NCBI RefSeq assembly: GCF_936916975.1
Contig: NZ_CAKZGO010000004.1
Coordinates: 620,001-684,000, forward strand
DNA length: 64,000 bases
Direction: 5' to 3'
From: an uncultured Dongia sp.
GTDB taxonomy: Bacteria; Pseudomonadota; Alphaproteobacteria; Dongiales; Dongiaceae
Both the position numbers and the translations under genes were made by a program. A model generated the notes under the pieces. The model searched no databases. It saw only the letters and a program-made list of their open reading frames with translations, and was not told the DNA's origin. Positions 14,975 through 24,256 of this stretch are shown piece after piece (positions within the stretch are counted from its first letter, which is position 1; every line of letters begins with the position of its first letter).

Positions 14975-16771
14975 TTATCGGGCGGTGGTTTCAACAGAAT
15001 CACCAAGTGACGGCTTTAACGTTTCCCGGGCAAGATCCGTTCCCGGGACATCCGGGTTCTCGGCATTAACGTCCTGGGCACTCCTGAAGGCAAGGACCTC
15101 AAGCGTCTGCTCGCGGCCGCGCACCACGAGCTGATGGCGGCGTTGGGGATCGCCGGCGATACCCGCCACCTTGGCCAAATGGCCGGAAATCACGAGTTCG
15201 GCCTCAAGCTCTTTGGTCGCCGTCTCCAGCCTGCTGGCCGTGTTGACGGTATCGCCGACCGCCGTCAAATGCTGATTGGCGCCATAGCCCATATCGCCGA
15301 CGATGGCTGGACCGAAATGAATGCCGATGCCTATCCGGAGCGGTTCCTGCAGATCACTCTGCAAATGCCGGTTGAGCTCTGCGAGATTGGCGGACATGCG
15401 CCTTGCCGCGTCGAGGGCCTGGCTGCAGGCGAGCTTGCCGTCATCGCCTTCCATGCCGCTCTTAATGCCGAACAACGCCATGACACCGTCACCGATGAAT
15501 TTATCGAGATGGCCACCGGCGCCGCTGACGGCTTCGCCCATCGCCTTGAAGTACCGGTTGAGCAGGAACACCACGTCATAGGGCAGGCGCCGCTCGGATA
15601 GCTTGGTAAAGCCGCGGAGATCGGCAAACAGCACGGCGATTTCCAGCTCCCGGCCGGAATGATAATCGCCACGGGCATGGGCCTGATGCGGTCCGGCTTG
15701 CGCAGGCAGCAACGGTGCCACCGTCACCGGCGCCGTCGGGCGCAACTGACAGGCAAGCCGCGTATCCGGGGACGCACCGACGCGCGCCAGCACGCGCTTC
15801 TCGTCATCGCGAGCGGCCGGCAGGTGTGCCGCACCTTTCAGAATTTTGATGCGACAGGTGGAGCAACGGCCGCGGCCACCGCAGACCGAGGCATGCGGGA
15901 TGCCGGCGCTGCGGCTCGCTTCCAGCACGGTGGTGCCGGATTGAATATGCACGATGCCGCCGCTTTCGTACGAGATGGCGATGGCGCGGCGCCGGTTGAG
16001 CTGGGCGCGGACGAGACGGGCGCTGAGTGTCACGGCGAGGAGGCCACCGAATATCCAGAAGCCCATGTCGCGGAGCGCATAGACCTCGATCGCGGCTGCC
16101 TGGTTGGGGAGGTTGTCGCGCGCAATCAGCGCCGGCAGCCAGGTTTCGTCCTCGAGTTTCTCGGCGATGGCGCGGCCGGCATCGGCAAAGCCGATCAGGG
16201 CCAGTACGGGGATGGTCACGGCGAGCGCGAAGAGATAGGCCTGCGCTTTCGCGTACCAGGGCTTGAGCCGCAGCCAATAGGCCATGCCGATGCAGCCATG
16301 GACCCAGGTGACCAGAATGGCGATCGCCTGCAGGACGCCGTTCCAGGGCGAGAACACCCACAGGTTCAGCAGCACATAAGCATAGGAATCCACGAAGTCA
16401 TATCGCTCGCTGGCATAGGCGGTGCTGAGCACATGGAGCAGCAGCAAAGGCGGTGTCGCCAGGCCCAGCACGAGTTGTGCCGCTTCCCAGAACGGCATTT
16501 TCAAGGCATGGCGGCGATAGAGGGCGATGAGCGCCACCAGGATGTGCAGTGTCACCGATGTATAAAGCAGCCATTCGATCGGCCCAAACCGCCAGAAGCC
16601 GAGAAACACCGAACGCCCCGCCTCCAGCCATTTCAGCGAGACGATGCCCAGTGCATGGTTGAGGTTGTGCGTCAGCACATAGAAGAACAGCACCAGCCCG
16701 GTGATGAGACGGGTACGGCTAAGATGTCGGTTCCAATTTTGGGTCAATTGCCCGATGGCCGGCAAGGTCAT
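14975..16771 (-). CDS. Membrane-anchored redox-type adenylate cyclase (CyaC-like)
   Basis: This 598-residue protein has three modules. Residues 20-260 form about six membrane helices with histidines at 35, 39, 76, 113 and 158, resembling the SdhC/cytochrome b-like anchor of rhizobial CyaC, which binds heme. Residues 270-345 are a [2Fe-2S] ferredoxin domain (Cys297, 303, 306 and 341; CX5CX2C). Residues about 375-565 are a class III cyclase domain with both metal aspartates (LFADLRGFT and FIGDGVMALFG) and the lysine associated with ATP specificity (LDKF). The protein should make cAMP in response to membrane redox state. Heme binding is inferred from the histidines. It stands alone, divergent from the ammonia-lyase operon. 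Confidence 0.88.
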   Translation of the reverse strand: MTLPAIGQLTQNWNRHLSRTRLITGLVLFFYVLTHNLNHALGIVSLKWLEAGRSVFLGFWRFGPIEWLLYTSVTLHILVALIALYRRHALKMPFWEAAQLVLGLATPPLLLLHVLSTAYASERYDFVDSYAYVLLNLWVFSPWNGVLQAIAILVTWVHGCIGMAYWLRLKPWYAKAQAYLFALAVTIPVLALIGFADAGRAIAEKLEDETWLPALIARDNLPNQAAAIEVYALRDMGFWIFGGLLAVTLSARLVRAQLNRRRAIAISYESGGIVHIQSGTTVLEASRSAGIPHASVCGGRGRCSTCRIKILKGAAHLPAARDDEKRVLARVGASPDTRLACQLRPTAPVTVAPLLPAQAGPHQAHARGDYHSGRELEIAVLFADLRGFTKLSERRLPYDVVFLLNRYFKAMGEAVSGAGGHLDKFIGDGVMALFGIKSGMEGDDGKLACSQALDAARRMSANLAELNRHLQSDLQEPLRIGIGIHFGPAIVGDMGYGANQHLTAVGDTVNTASRLETATKELEAELVISGHLAKVAGIAGDPQRRHQLVVRGREQTLEVLAFRSAQDVNAENPDVPGTDLARETLKPSLGDSVETTAR

Positions 16772-16843
16772 GCAGCTCCCACATAGGTAGCACGTGCCGG
16801 GTGAGTTTGATTAAGAACCGGCGGTTTGATAATAGTCGCAGCC

Positions 16844-18064
16844 ATGAGCGAATGGAAACCACCTCAGCTATCGGCCCGGATCTTTGTCAATCCCCGCTTG
16901 GCTCCGGCCGAAGACAGTCTCGATCGGGCGGCACCCGGCGTGGTCGATGGGGCAGGGTTTGCACGCGCCGCGACTGAGATCAAGGCGTGGCCGGGCTATG
17001 CCCCCACCGCCTTGCGCAGCCTGGACGGATTGGCGGCAAGGCTCCAGGTCGGGCGCATCTTCTACAAGGATGAGAGCGCGCGCTTCGGCCTCGGCGCCTT
17101 CAAAGCGCTGGGCGGTGCCTATGCGGTGCTACGCCACCTGCAGGACAAATTGGGCAGCAACGTCACTCTGGCCGATCTCCTCGCCGGCACGTACCGCGAT
17201 CGCACCCGGGATATCACGGTCTGCGCCGCGACCGATGGCAATCACGGCAAAGCGGTCGCCTGGGGGGCCCGATTATTCGGCTGCCAGGCGGTGATCTATC
17301 TCCATCAAGGTGTCAGCGTCGGCCGCGAACAGGCCATCGCCGCCTTCGGCGCCGTGATGCGGCGCGTGCCCGACAATTACGACGCCTCGGTGCGCGCCTG
17401 CGCTGCGGATGCCGCCAGGAATGGCTGGCAGGTCATCTCGGATACGACCTGGGATGGCTACACCGAGATTCCGCGCCATGTCATGCATGGTTACGGCGTG
17501 ATGATGGATGAAGCACTGGCGCAGCTGCCAGATGGTCAGGACATCACACATGTTTTCATCCAGGCCGGCGTCGGTGGCTTGCCGGCGGCGGTTGCAGGAT
17601 ACCTATGGCTGGAACTGGATGCCCTGCGCCCCAAGATCATCGTCGTCGAGCCGGAGAAAGCCGATTGCCATTTTGTGAGCGCCCGCGCTGGTCAGCCCAC
17701 CACCGTCACCGGTGCATTGGATACGCTGATGGCGGGGCTGGCCTGCGGTGAAGTTTCGCCGCTGGCCTGGACCCTGCTCGACAAGGCGAGCTTTGCCTTC
17801 ATGACCGTGCCTGATGACGCTGCCGTCTTTGCGATGAGGACGCTGGCCACCGGCAACGGCGCGGATGCGAAGATCGTCGGTGGCGAAGCTGGCGTCGGTG
17901 GCCTGGCTGGATTGATCGCCGCTTCCATCGATCCGGCGGTACGATCCCAGCTGTTGCTCGACAAGGCGTCAAGGATTCTCATCATCGGCAGCGAGGGCGC
18001 CACCGATCCGGCACTCTATGCCGAACTGGTCGGCCACACGCCGGCAGAGGTGTTGGCGGCATGA
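16844..18064 (+). CDS. dpaL: Diaminopropionate ammonia-lyase
   Basis: The 406-residue PLP enzyme (ATG at 16844; a TTG at 16826 is less likely) shows the fold-type II signatures of the DpaL/YgeX family. SARFGLGAFKALGGAYA contains the Schiff-base lysine, ATDGNHGKAVAWGARL the phosphate-binding loop, and QAGVGGLPAAVAGY the glycine loop. It converts 2,3-diaminopropionate to pyruvate and ammonia and may also take D-serine. The length fits the family (about 400). The downstream DUF1289 gene overlaps its stop by four bases and an EamA exporter follows, forming a three-gene unit. Confidence 0.9.
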   Translation: MSEWKPPQLSARIFVNPRLAPAEDSLDRAAPGVVDGAGFARAATEIKAWPGYAPTALRSLDGLAARLQVGRIFYKDESARFGLGAFKALGGAYAVLRHLQDKLGSNVTLADLLAGTYRDRTRDITVCAATDGNHGKAVAWGARLFGCQAVIYLHQGVSVGREQAIAAFGAVMRRVPDNYDASVRACAADAARNGWQVISDTTWDGYTEIPRHVMHGYGVMMDEALAQLPDGQDITHVFIQAGVGGLPAAVAGYLWLELDALRPKIIVVEPEKADCHFVSARAGQPTTVTGALDTLMAGLACGEVSPLAWTLLDKASFAFMTVPDDAAVFAMRTLATGNGADAKIVGGEAGVGGLAGLIAASIDPAVRSQLLLDKASRILIIGSEGATDPALYAELVGHTPAEVLAA

Positions 18065-18354
18065 GCGACGATCCCAACGATTTGAACCCGGGCAACAAGG
18101 GCCAGATCGAAGGCCGCCGCTTGATGCAGGACAAGCTTGCGCGCCAGCAGCGGCGCGAAGAGCGCATGCGCATGCTGGCCTCCGGCCCGCCCTCGCCTTG
18201 CATCAGCGTCTGCCAGATGGATCCGATGACCGGCTTCTGTGTCGGCTGCACCCGCACCATCGACGAGATCCGCGACTGGATTATCTCACCCCCCGAAATG
18301 CGCAACGCGATCCTCGCGCGCATCACCGAACGCCGCGCGAAAGCAAATTCCTGA
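18061..18354 (+). CDS. DUF1289 protein (cysteine-rich, putative Fe-S)
   Basis: This 97-residue protein has the DUF1289 core PSPCISVCQMDPMTGFCVGCTRT near residues 45-67. Its four cysteines (CX3C...CX2C) are likely to bind a metal or small Fe-S cluster. The N-terminal half is a charged helix (RRLMQDKLARQQRREERMR). The function of the family is not known. It overlaps dpaL by an ATGA junction and the EamA gene by a TGATG junction, so it is translated as the middle gene of a tightly packed operon. Confidence 0.85.
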   Translation: MSDDPNDLNPGNKGQIEGRRLMQDKLARQQRREERMRMLASGPPSPCISVCQMDPMTGFCVGCTRTIDEIRDWIISPPEMRNAILARITERRAKANS

Positions 18355-19295
18355 TGACGGACCAAGTGAAGCCCGCGGCAGTTGAGCTTGCTGGGGCGCC
18401 AGCACGCGCCGACAGCAACGCGACCGGCTTGATCCTGCTGGCCGCCATCACCTTGTTCTGGGGCATCAACTGGCCGGCGATCAAGCTCTCGGTCAACGAG
18501 GTCCCGGTCTGGGCGTTCCGGGCGATATGCCTCGGTGCCGGCGCCGGGGGCCTGTTCGCCATTGCCAGGATAGCGGGCTATTCCCTGCGCATCCCGCGCC
18601 AGGATCTGCGCCCGCTGATCATCGCCAGTCTCGGCAACATCACCTTCTGGCACATCTTCTCGGCGCTCGGCGTCAGCATGATGCTGCCGGGCCGCGCCTC
18701 GATTCTCGCCTTCACCATGCCGCTCTGGGCAGCCCCCATCGCCGCCATCTGGCTGCGCGAGAAGATCGACGGCCTGCGCCTTGCCGGCCTCGGCGTCGGC
18801 ATGATCGGCCTGCTGGTGCTCGTGGTACCCGACTGGGCCAGTCTGCGCGCAGCGCCCATGGGTCCGGTGTTCATGCTGCTGGCGGCCATCGCCTGGGCCT
18901 TCGGCACGGTCGCCTTGAAGACGCATCGCTATTCGATGCCGACGACATCCCTGGTCGCCTGGCAGATGCTGCTGGGCGGCTTGCCAATCTTTGCCGGCGC
19001 CATCGTCTTCGATCACGGTTTTGATCCCGGTGCAGTGAGCACACTGGGTTGGGGTGCCGTCGCCTATGCAGCACTCATTCCAATGATCTTCTGCCACTGG
19101 GCGTGGTTCCGGGTGGTGGCAATCTACCCCGCCGTGGTGGCCGCCATCGGCACGCTGGCCATTCCCGTGGTCGGTATCATCTCCTCGGCGATCATCGTCG
19201 GCGAGTCGGTCGGCTGGGATGAAATCCTCTCCCTCTCGCTCGTCGTCCTGGCGCTCTTCCTGGTGCTGGTGGCGCCGCAATTGCGGAAGCGCTGA
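18354..19295 (+). CDS. EamA/DMT-family transporter
   Basis: The 313-residue protein (ATG at 18354, overlapping the DUF1289 stop) has ten predicted membrane helices in two EamA repeats. It begins with an ITLFWGINWPAIKLS helix typical of the family and ends with a short basic tail. Drug/metabolite transporters of this type export amino acids or other small metabolites. Placement behind a diaminopropionate ammonia-lyase suggests amino-acid efflux, but the substrate is inferred. Its gene ends four bases before the convergent methyltransferase gene. Confidence 0.87.
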   Translation: MTDQVKPAAVELAGAPARADSNATGLILLAAITLFWGINWPAIKLSVNEVPVWAFRAICLGAGAGGLFAIARIAGYSLRIPRQDLRPLIIASLGNITFWHIFSALGVSMMLPGRASILAFTMPLWAAPIAAIWLREKIDGLRLAGLGVGMIGLLVLVVPDWASLRAAPMGPVFMLLAAIAWAFGTVALKTHRYSMPTTSLVAWQMLLGGLPIFAGAIVFDHGFDPGAVSTLGWGAVAYAALIPMIFCHWAWFRVVAIYPAVVAAIGTLAIPVVGIISSAIIVGESVGWDEILSLSLVVLALFLVLVAPQLRKR

Positions 19296-19309
19296 GCGTT
19301 CAGCGCTTC
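19286..19309. terminator. Shared hairpin at convergent gene ends
   Basis: GAAGCGCTGA and TCAGCGCTTC form a perfect 10-bp stem with a four-base loop that spans both stop codons of the convergent EamA and methyltransferase genes. No U-run is present on either side, so termination is uncertain. Confidence 0.4.
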
Positions 19310-20028
19310 ACGGCGACGCAGTTGACCAGCGTCTCTTCGTGGTTCTTCGGCGGTGTGACGCCGAACCAGCGTTCGAGCAATCCCAGATCGTTGCGGCTCC
19401 ACCACAGATAGGGATAGGAGATCGCGCGCTCCGACACGTCGAAGCCGGCCTTGCGGATCATCGCGAGATATTCTGTGGCACTGCGCTGCACATCCATCGG
19501 ATGGCGGAACAGCAGGCGGATCATCGGCGAGTGGATGTATTTCCGCGTCGATTCCGCGAACAGGAACAGCCCGCCCGGTTTCAGCACGCGATGGAATTCC
19601 GCCAAGGCCGCTTCCTGATCCATCAGATGATGAAAGGTCTGGTGGCAGAACACCATGTCGACCGACTCCGCCGGCAGCAGAAGGCGCGACGAGGTGGTCT
19701 GCTGGAATTCGACGGCGAGACCTTCGCCCGCAGTTTCGGCAGCGGCGATCCTCAACATCGCGCCGTCGACATCGATGCCGATCATGCGGCTGGGGCGGAA
19801 GCGATCCTTGAGCAGCCTGAAGGAGCGGCCGCGGCCGCAGCCGACATCGACGATGGTGGGATAACGAGGCTGACGGTCCTGGATCAAACGCTCCAGATCG
19901 CCGAGCGCCCGCTTCAGCACATGGACCGCCCAGGTCTCGGTTTTCAGGAACCACACACCAAAGCGCGATTCCGGCACGAACATGCTGGCATTGATCGCGT
20001 CATTGCGTTGATAGAGGGGCGAGTCCAT
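19300..20028 (-). CDS. Class I SAM-dependent methyltransferase
   Basis: The 242-residue protein has the SAM-binding motif I IVDVGCGRGRSFRLL near residue 60 and the acidic motif MIGIDVDGAM near residue 84. The post-I region VFCHQTFHHLMDQEAALAEFHRVLKPGGLFLF is typical of small-molecule or quinone-type methyltransferases. The acceptor is not identifiable. It is separated from tldD by 108 bp containing a hairpin and looks monocistronic. Confidence 0.82.
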   Translation of the reverse strand: MDSPLYQRNDAINASMFVPESRFGVWFLKTETWAVHVLKRALGDLERLIQDRQPRYPTIVDVGCGRGRSFRLLKDRFRPSRMIGIDVDGAMLRIAAAETAGEGLAVEFQQTTSSRLLLPAESVDMVFCHQTFHHLMDQEAALAEFHRVLKPGGLFLFAESTRKYIHSPMIRLLFRHPMDVQRSATEYLAMIRKAGFDVSERAISYPYLWWSRNDLGLLERWFGVTPPKNHEETLVNCVAVKR

Positions 20029-20085
20029 CGCGAGCCTGAGCCTTGCAAAGTCTCAGATGTTGATGCCACTACAGATTGAGAAGAG

Positions 20086-20113
20086 CAAGGCCTTCCCCGA
20101 AGGGAAGACCTTG
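20086..20113 (-). terminator. Hairpin downstream of tldD
   Basis: CAAGGCCTTCCC and GGGAAGACCTTG pair with one mismatch across a CGAA loop, followed on the minus strand by a pyrimidine-rich tract. It is placed to end tldD transcription. Confidence 0.6.
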
Positions 20114-20136
20114 TCTGATTGTTACGCCGCCGTTTG

Positions 20137-21570
20137 TTAGGCCGCCGTGCCACCCACGGTGAGTGCATCGATGCGCAAGGTCGGCTGGCCGACGCCGACG
20201 GGGACGCCTTGGCCTTCCTTGCCGCAGGTGCCGACGCCGGTGTCGAGCTTCATGTCGTTGCCGATCATGCCGACCTTGGTGAGCACGTCCGGGCCGTTGC
20301 CGATGAGGGTCGCACCCTTCACCGCCGGGCCGATCTTGCCGTCTTCGATGAGATAGGCTTCGGAGGCCGAGAACACGAACTTGCCCGAGGTGATGTCGAC
20401 TTGGCCGCCGCCGAAATTGACTGCGTAGAGGCCTTTCTTCACCGAGGCCAGGACATCTTCCGGTGCGTGCTTGCCATTCAGCATGATGGTGTTGGTCATG
20501 CGCGGCATCGGGTTATGCGCAAAGCTCTGACGACGACCATTGCCGGTCGGCTTCATGCCCATGAGGCGCGCATTCTGCCGGTCCTGGATATAGCCCTTGA
20601 GAATGCCGTCCTCGATCAAGGTCGTGCATTGCGTCGGCGTGCCTTCATCGTCGATGGTGAGCGAGCCGCGCCGGTCGGTGAGCGTGCCGTCATCGACGAC
20701 CGTCACACCGGGCGCCGCGATCCGCTGACCCATGAGACCCGCAAACGCAGACGTCTTCTTGCGGTTGAAATCGCCTTCCAGCCCATGGCCGATCGCTTCA
20801 TGGAGGAGGATACCCGGCCAGCCCGGCCCGAGTACCACCGGCATTTCGCCGGCCGGTGCCGGGATCGAGCCCAGATTGACGATGGCCTGGCGCAGCGCCT
20901 CATCGGCGCCGGCCTGCCAATGCGCTGGATCAACGACACCATCATAAGTGACGCGGCCACCGGAGCCGAAAGAACCCGTCTCCATGCGGCCGTTTTCTTC
21001 CACCATGACGGAGATGTTGAGGCGCACCAGCGGACGGATATCGGCCATGCGGCTGCCATCGCCGCGGATGATCTGGATCGCCGACCAGGAGCCGGAGATG
21101 GACGCCATCACCTGGCGAACGCGGGGATCCTTGGCGCGGGCATAGGCGTCGATTTCCTCCAGCAGCTTCACCTTCTGCTCGAAGGGCAGCAGGCCCAGCG
21201 GATTGTCCGGCGAATAGAGCTGGCGGTTGGTGCCGACGGGGCCGACATCGAGCGCGCCGTTATGGCCGGCATGGACCGCCTTCACGGTTTGTGCCGCGCG
21301 GGCGAGCGCTGCTTCGGAGAGATCGCTCGCATGAGCATAGCCGGAGATTTCACCGGCGATGGCGCGCAGGCCGAAGCCCTGGGTGGTGTCGAAACTGGCG
21401 CTTTTCAGCCGCCCGTCATCGAAGGACAGCGCCTCTGACTGCTGATATTCCAGATAAAGCTCGCCATCGTCGGCGCCATTCAGCGCATCGCCCACCAGGG
21501 TTTCAACCTTGCGCTGGTTGAGGCCGGCGCGCTCGAAAAACAGCTGGTCGGTGGTGGCGATACTGGACAT
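20137..21570 (-). CDS. tldD: Metalloprotease TldD
   Basis: From the ATG at 21570 the product is 477 residues, the normal TldD length. The zinc motif HEAIGHGLEGDF (HExxxH) is near residue 262. The long glycine-rich C-terminal half contains GTCGKEGQGVPVG. TldD works with TldE (PmbA) as a heterodimeric protease in maturation of modified peptides and toxin/antitoxin turnover. The partner gene is not in this window. A longer reading to 21837 is possible but lacks family resemblance. Confidence 0.92.
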   Translation of the reverse strand: MSSIATTDQLFFERAGLNQRKVETLVGDALNGADDGELYLEYQQSEALSFDDGRLKSASFDTTQGFGLRAIAGEISGYAHASDLSEAALARAAQTVKAVHAGHNGALDVGPVGTNRQLYSPDNPLGLLPFEQKVKLLEEIDAYARAKDPRVRQVMASISGSWSAIQIIRGDGSRMADIRPLVRLNISVMVEENGRMETGSFGSGGRVTYDGVVDPAHWQAGADEALRQAIVNLGSIPAPAGEMPVVLGPGWPGILLHEAIGHGLEGDFNRKKTSAFAGLMGQRIAAPGVTVVDDGTLTDRRGSLTIDDEGTPTQCTTLIEDGILKGYIQDRQNARLMGMKPTGNGRRQSFAHNPMPRMTNTIMLNGKHAPEDVLASVKKGLYAVNFGGGQVDITSGKFVFSASEAYLIEDGKIGPAVKGATLIGNGPDVLTKVGMIGNDMKLDTGVGTCGKEGQGVPVGVGQPTLRIDALTVGGTAA

Positions 21571-21679
21571 GGGGGCTCCGGCGATATCTTCAGGGGTTCG
21601 GCCTTCAGATATAGGACGCTGGGGTGGAATTTGCCACCCGTCTCGCCAGTCGGGAATCTGGCCGGGAATCTGGCCAGAA

Positions 21680-23806
21680 TCAGCCGGTAAAGCCGATCCG
21701 GCGTTCGATTTCGCTGAGGAGGCGCGGAATGTCGACCAATTCAGCACCCGTGGCATGATCGCCAGCATCTGCCGTGTTGCGGTCCGGAGCGATGGCCTGG
21801 TTGGCACCCAGGTCAAGGACGGTAATGTGCCGCTCATCCGCCATGGCCATCAGTCGACGGTGGGATTCATGGCGCACCACACCCTCGTCGCCGAGGTCGA
21901 TCAGGATGAGATCGGGCGCCATCGAGCGCATGGCAACGAGGCCCAATTCCGCCGTGTGGACGGTGGTGAGCGAGACATGGCCGAGCTGCGAGAGCGCGCG
22001 CTCGATCAGGCGGACATGGGCGGGATTGTCCTCGACATAAAGAATGCGCCTGAGCGGCCGGACTACCTTCGGTCGGCCCGGTTCGATCGATGACCTCGCC
22101 GCGGGGGGCCCGGCAGCCGGACTTGCAGCGATGTCGCCAGCGGAGTCTTCAGCCGGATTTACAATCGGATTATCTGGCGAAATTTCTGGTGTATCACGCA
22201 GGACCGGACTGGCATCGGCGATCGGCAGATCTACCCAGAAGGTGCTGCCTTCATCGACGACACTCTTGAAGCCGATCTTGCCATTCATCAATTCGGTGAG
22301 GCGCTTGGAGATGGAGAGGCCGATGCCGGTGCCTTCGATCGCCAGCGATTCCGCGCCAAGGCGGTTGAACGGGATGAACAGTTCAGCCTGCCGTTCGGGG
22401 CGGATGCCGGAACCGGTATCGCGCACGGCGACGCGCAGGAAGCCCGGCCGCACGATCGAGCAGGTGAGATCCACATCGCCGCCCGGCTTGTTGTATTTGA
22501 TCGCATTGGTGAGAAGATTGAGGAACACCTGCCGCAAGCGCACGCGGTCCGCCAGCACGGCTGGGAAGGGTGTCACGGGCCGCGCCACTTTCAACGTGAT
22601 GGAACGAGCCGCTCCCATGCTTTCGATCAGCGGCAAGGCATCGTCGATCACCGCGAAGGCATCGATCGGTTCGATCTTGAGGCCGATGCGGCCGGCATCG
22701 ATCTTGGCCAGCTCGAGGATGTCCTGGATGAGTTCGAGGAGATGCTTGCCGCCAGCCATGATGTCGCGCAGATATTCGCGCTGCTTGGCCAATAGCGGCC
22801 CCGCCCGCTCGGTCTCCAGCAGCTGCGCATAACCGAGCACAGCGTTGAGCGGCGTGCGCAGTTCATGGCTCATATTGGCGAGAAAGTCGGATTTGGCGCG
22901 ATTGGCGGTCTCGGCGCTTTCCTTGGCCTGACGCAAGGCAATCTCGCTTTGCTTCTGGGCGGTGATGTCCTGCACGGTGCCGATCGAGCGACTGGGCTTG
23001 CCGGCTGCATCATAAAAGGTGCGGCCATGCACCTCGACATGCTTGGTGCGGCCATCGGGCATCACAACACGATAGGTCATGTCGCAGGCCGTGTGGTTGG
23101 CCAATGAATCGGCATAGACGCGGGCGACACGCTCACGGTCGCTGGGGTGAATGGCGTTCTCGAAGGCAAGATAAAAATTGCCCAATGTCGTGCGATCGAG
23201 TTCGAGAATGGTGAACACTTCATCCGACCAGACGCGGCTGCCATCGGCATGGTCGATTTCCCAGGCACCCAGGCGCGCAATGCGCTGCGCTTCCTGCAGG
23301 CGGGTCTCGCTGCGCTTCAAGGCCTGTTCGGTCTGCATCACTTCGTTGATATCTTCGACGACACCCACCAGACGATGCGGGGCACCATCGCGCGTCCGCG
23401 CCAGGGTTACCGTAAGGCGCACCCAGATGGTGTTGCCTGCCCTGCCGATATAGCGCTTTTCCAGCGTATAGGGACCGCGCTTGCCGGCGATCAAATCGTC
23501 GCCCAGTTGATTGTCGATAGCGACGTCGTCTGGGTGCGTGATCTGGGCAAAGCTGCGCCCGACCAGCTCCTGCATCGCGTAGCCGGTGATGTCGCAGAAG
23601 CGCTGGTTGACACGGATAAAGACGCCATCGAAATCGGAATAGCAGATACCGACGGCGGCCTGTTCGAAGACCGCACGGAAGAGGGACTCGGTATCCTCGC
23701 TGCCGCTAGGGCCTGCGGCCGATTGAAGAGAATCGTCGGCCACGGATATCGCGCTACGGCGCGTTCCACGTTTCGGCACTGCACGCTTCACTTCGGTCTT
23801 CGACAT
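21680..23806 (-). CDS. Soluble PAS-PAS hybrid histidine kinase with degenerate receiver
   Basis: The 708-residue protein (ATG at 23806; 23842 possible) has two PAS/PAC sensor domains in the first 290 residues (FRAVFEQAAVGICYSDFDG starts the first). A HisKA domain with MSHELRTPLNAVLGY carries the phospho-acceptor His, and an HATPase region has N (LLTNAIKYN), G1 (RDTGSGI) and G2 (GTGIGLSI) boxes. The last 120 residues form a receiver-like domain with the acidic pair (YVEDN) and an Asp in LILIDLGDEG. It lacks the usual conserved Thr/Ser and Lys, so signalling through it may be altered. No membrane helix is seen. No cognate regulator gene is adjacent. Confidence 0.87.
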   Translation of the reverse strand: MSKTEVKRAVPKRGTRRSAISVADDSLQSAAGPSGSEDTESLFRAVFEQAAVGICYSDFDGVFIRVNQRFCDITGYAMQELVGRSFAQITHPDDVAIDNQLGDDLIAGKRGPYTLEKRYIGRAGNTIWVRLTVTLARTRDGAPHRLVGVVEDINEVMQTEQALKRSETRLQEAQRIARLGAWEIDHADGSRVWSDEVFTILELDRTTLGNFYLAFENAIHPSDRERVARVYADSLANHTACDMTYRVVMPDGRTKHVEVHGRTFYDAAGKPSRSIGTVQDITAQKQSEIALRQAKESAETANRAKSDFLANMSHELRTPLNAVLGYAQLLETERAGPLLAKQREYLRDIMAGGKHLLELIQDILELAKIDAGRIGLKIEPIDAFAVIDDALPLIESMGAARSITLKVARPVTPFPAVLADRVRLRQVFLNLLTNAIKYNKPGGDVDLTCSIVRPGFLRVAVRDTGSGIRPERQAELFIPFNRLGAESLAIEGTGIGLSISKRLTELMNGKIGFKSVVDEGSTFWVDLPIADASPVLRDTPEISPDNPIVNPAEDSAGDIAASPAAGPPAARSSIEPGRPKVVRPLRRILYVEDNPAHVRLIERALSQLGHVSLTTVHTAELGLVAMRSMAPDLILIDLGDEGVVRHESHRRLMAMADERHITVLDLGANQAIAPDRNTADAGDHATGAELVDIPRLLSEIERRIGFTG

Positions 23807-24256
23807 CAAGTCAATTCTCACCGCACCACCCACGCTCGGCACACCAAATTATCGCACGGCGCCCAAAAAACTGCGCCTATCCCACCCTGACAGTAGGTCC
23901 GCACATGCTAAGGATTCCTTAGCTTTGCTAGGCGTTTTGGCACCGAAAACACCGTCAAATGTCGGCAAAATGGATTGGATTTTATCTATCTGTGACCATC
24001 ACAGGCCATGCCAGGATCGCAATCCCACCGTTGTTGAACACCAACCGGCGCCTGGCGCATTCTGATGTCAGAACGACACCGCGCAACCAGTCGTTGAACA
24101 CGGGCCAGCCGGACCACAGGCTGAAATCGTCGATCGTGCCGGTGCTGCTTGGTCTTTCGGGGAAGGTTTTGCACCCAAGCCCGGGCCGGTTGCCCGGTCC
24201 GGCGCCAGCGTGTAGGTTCCGGCCAAATTCCCGCCCCAGAATGAGGTCACCATCCC
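23807..24256. other. 450-bp intergenic region before rph
   Basis: No convincing gene is present between the divergent kinase and rph. The region holds the palindrome at 23907-23923 and GC-rich sequence near 24175. An hrcA gene, often found at this place in related genomes, is absent. Confidence 0.6.
23907..23923. promoter_or_regulatory. Perfect 8+1+8 palindrome between kinase and rph
   Basis: GCTAAGGA and TCCTTAGC are exact inverted copies around a single T. The site is 101 bp upstream of the kinase start and 334 bp upstream of rph. It could be an operator; the regulator is unknown. Confidence 0.4.
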
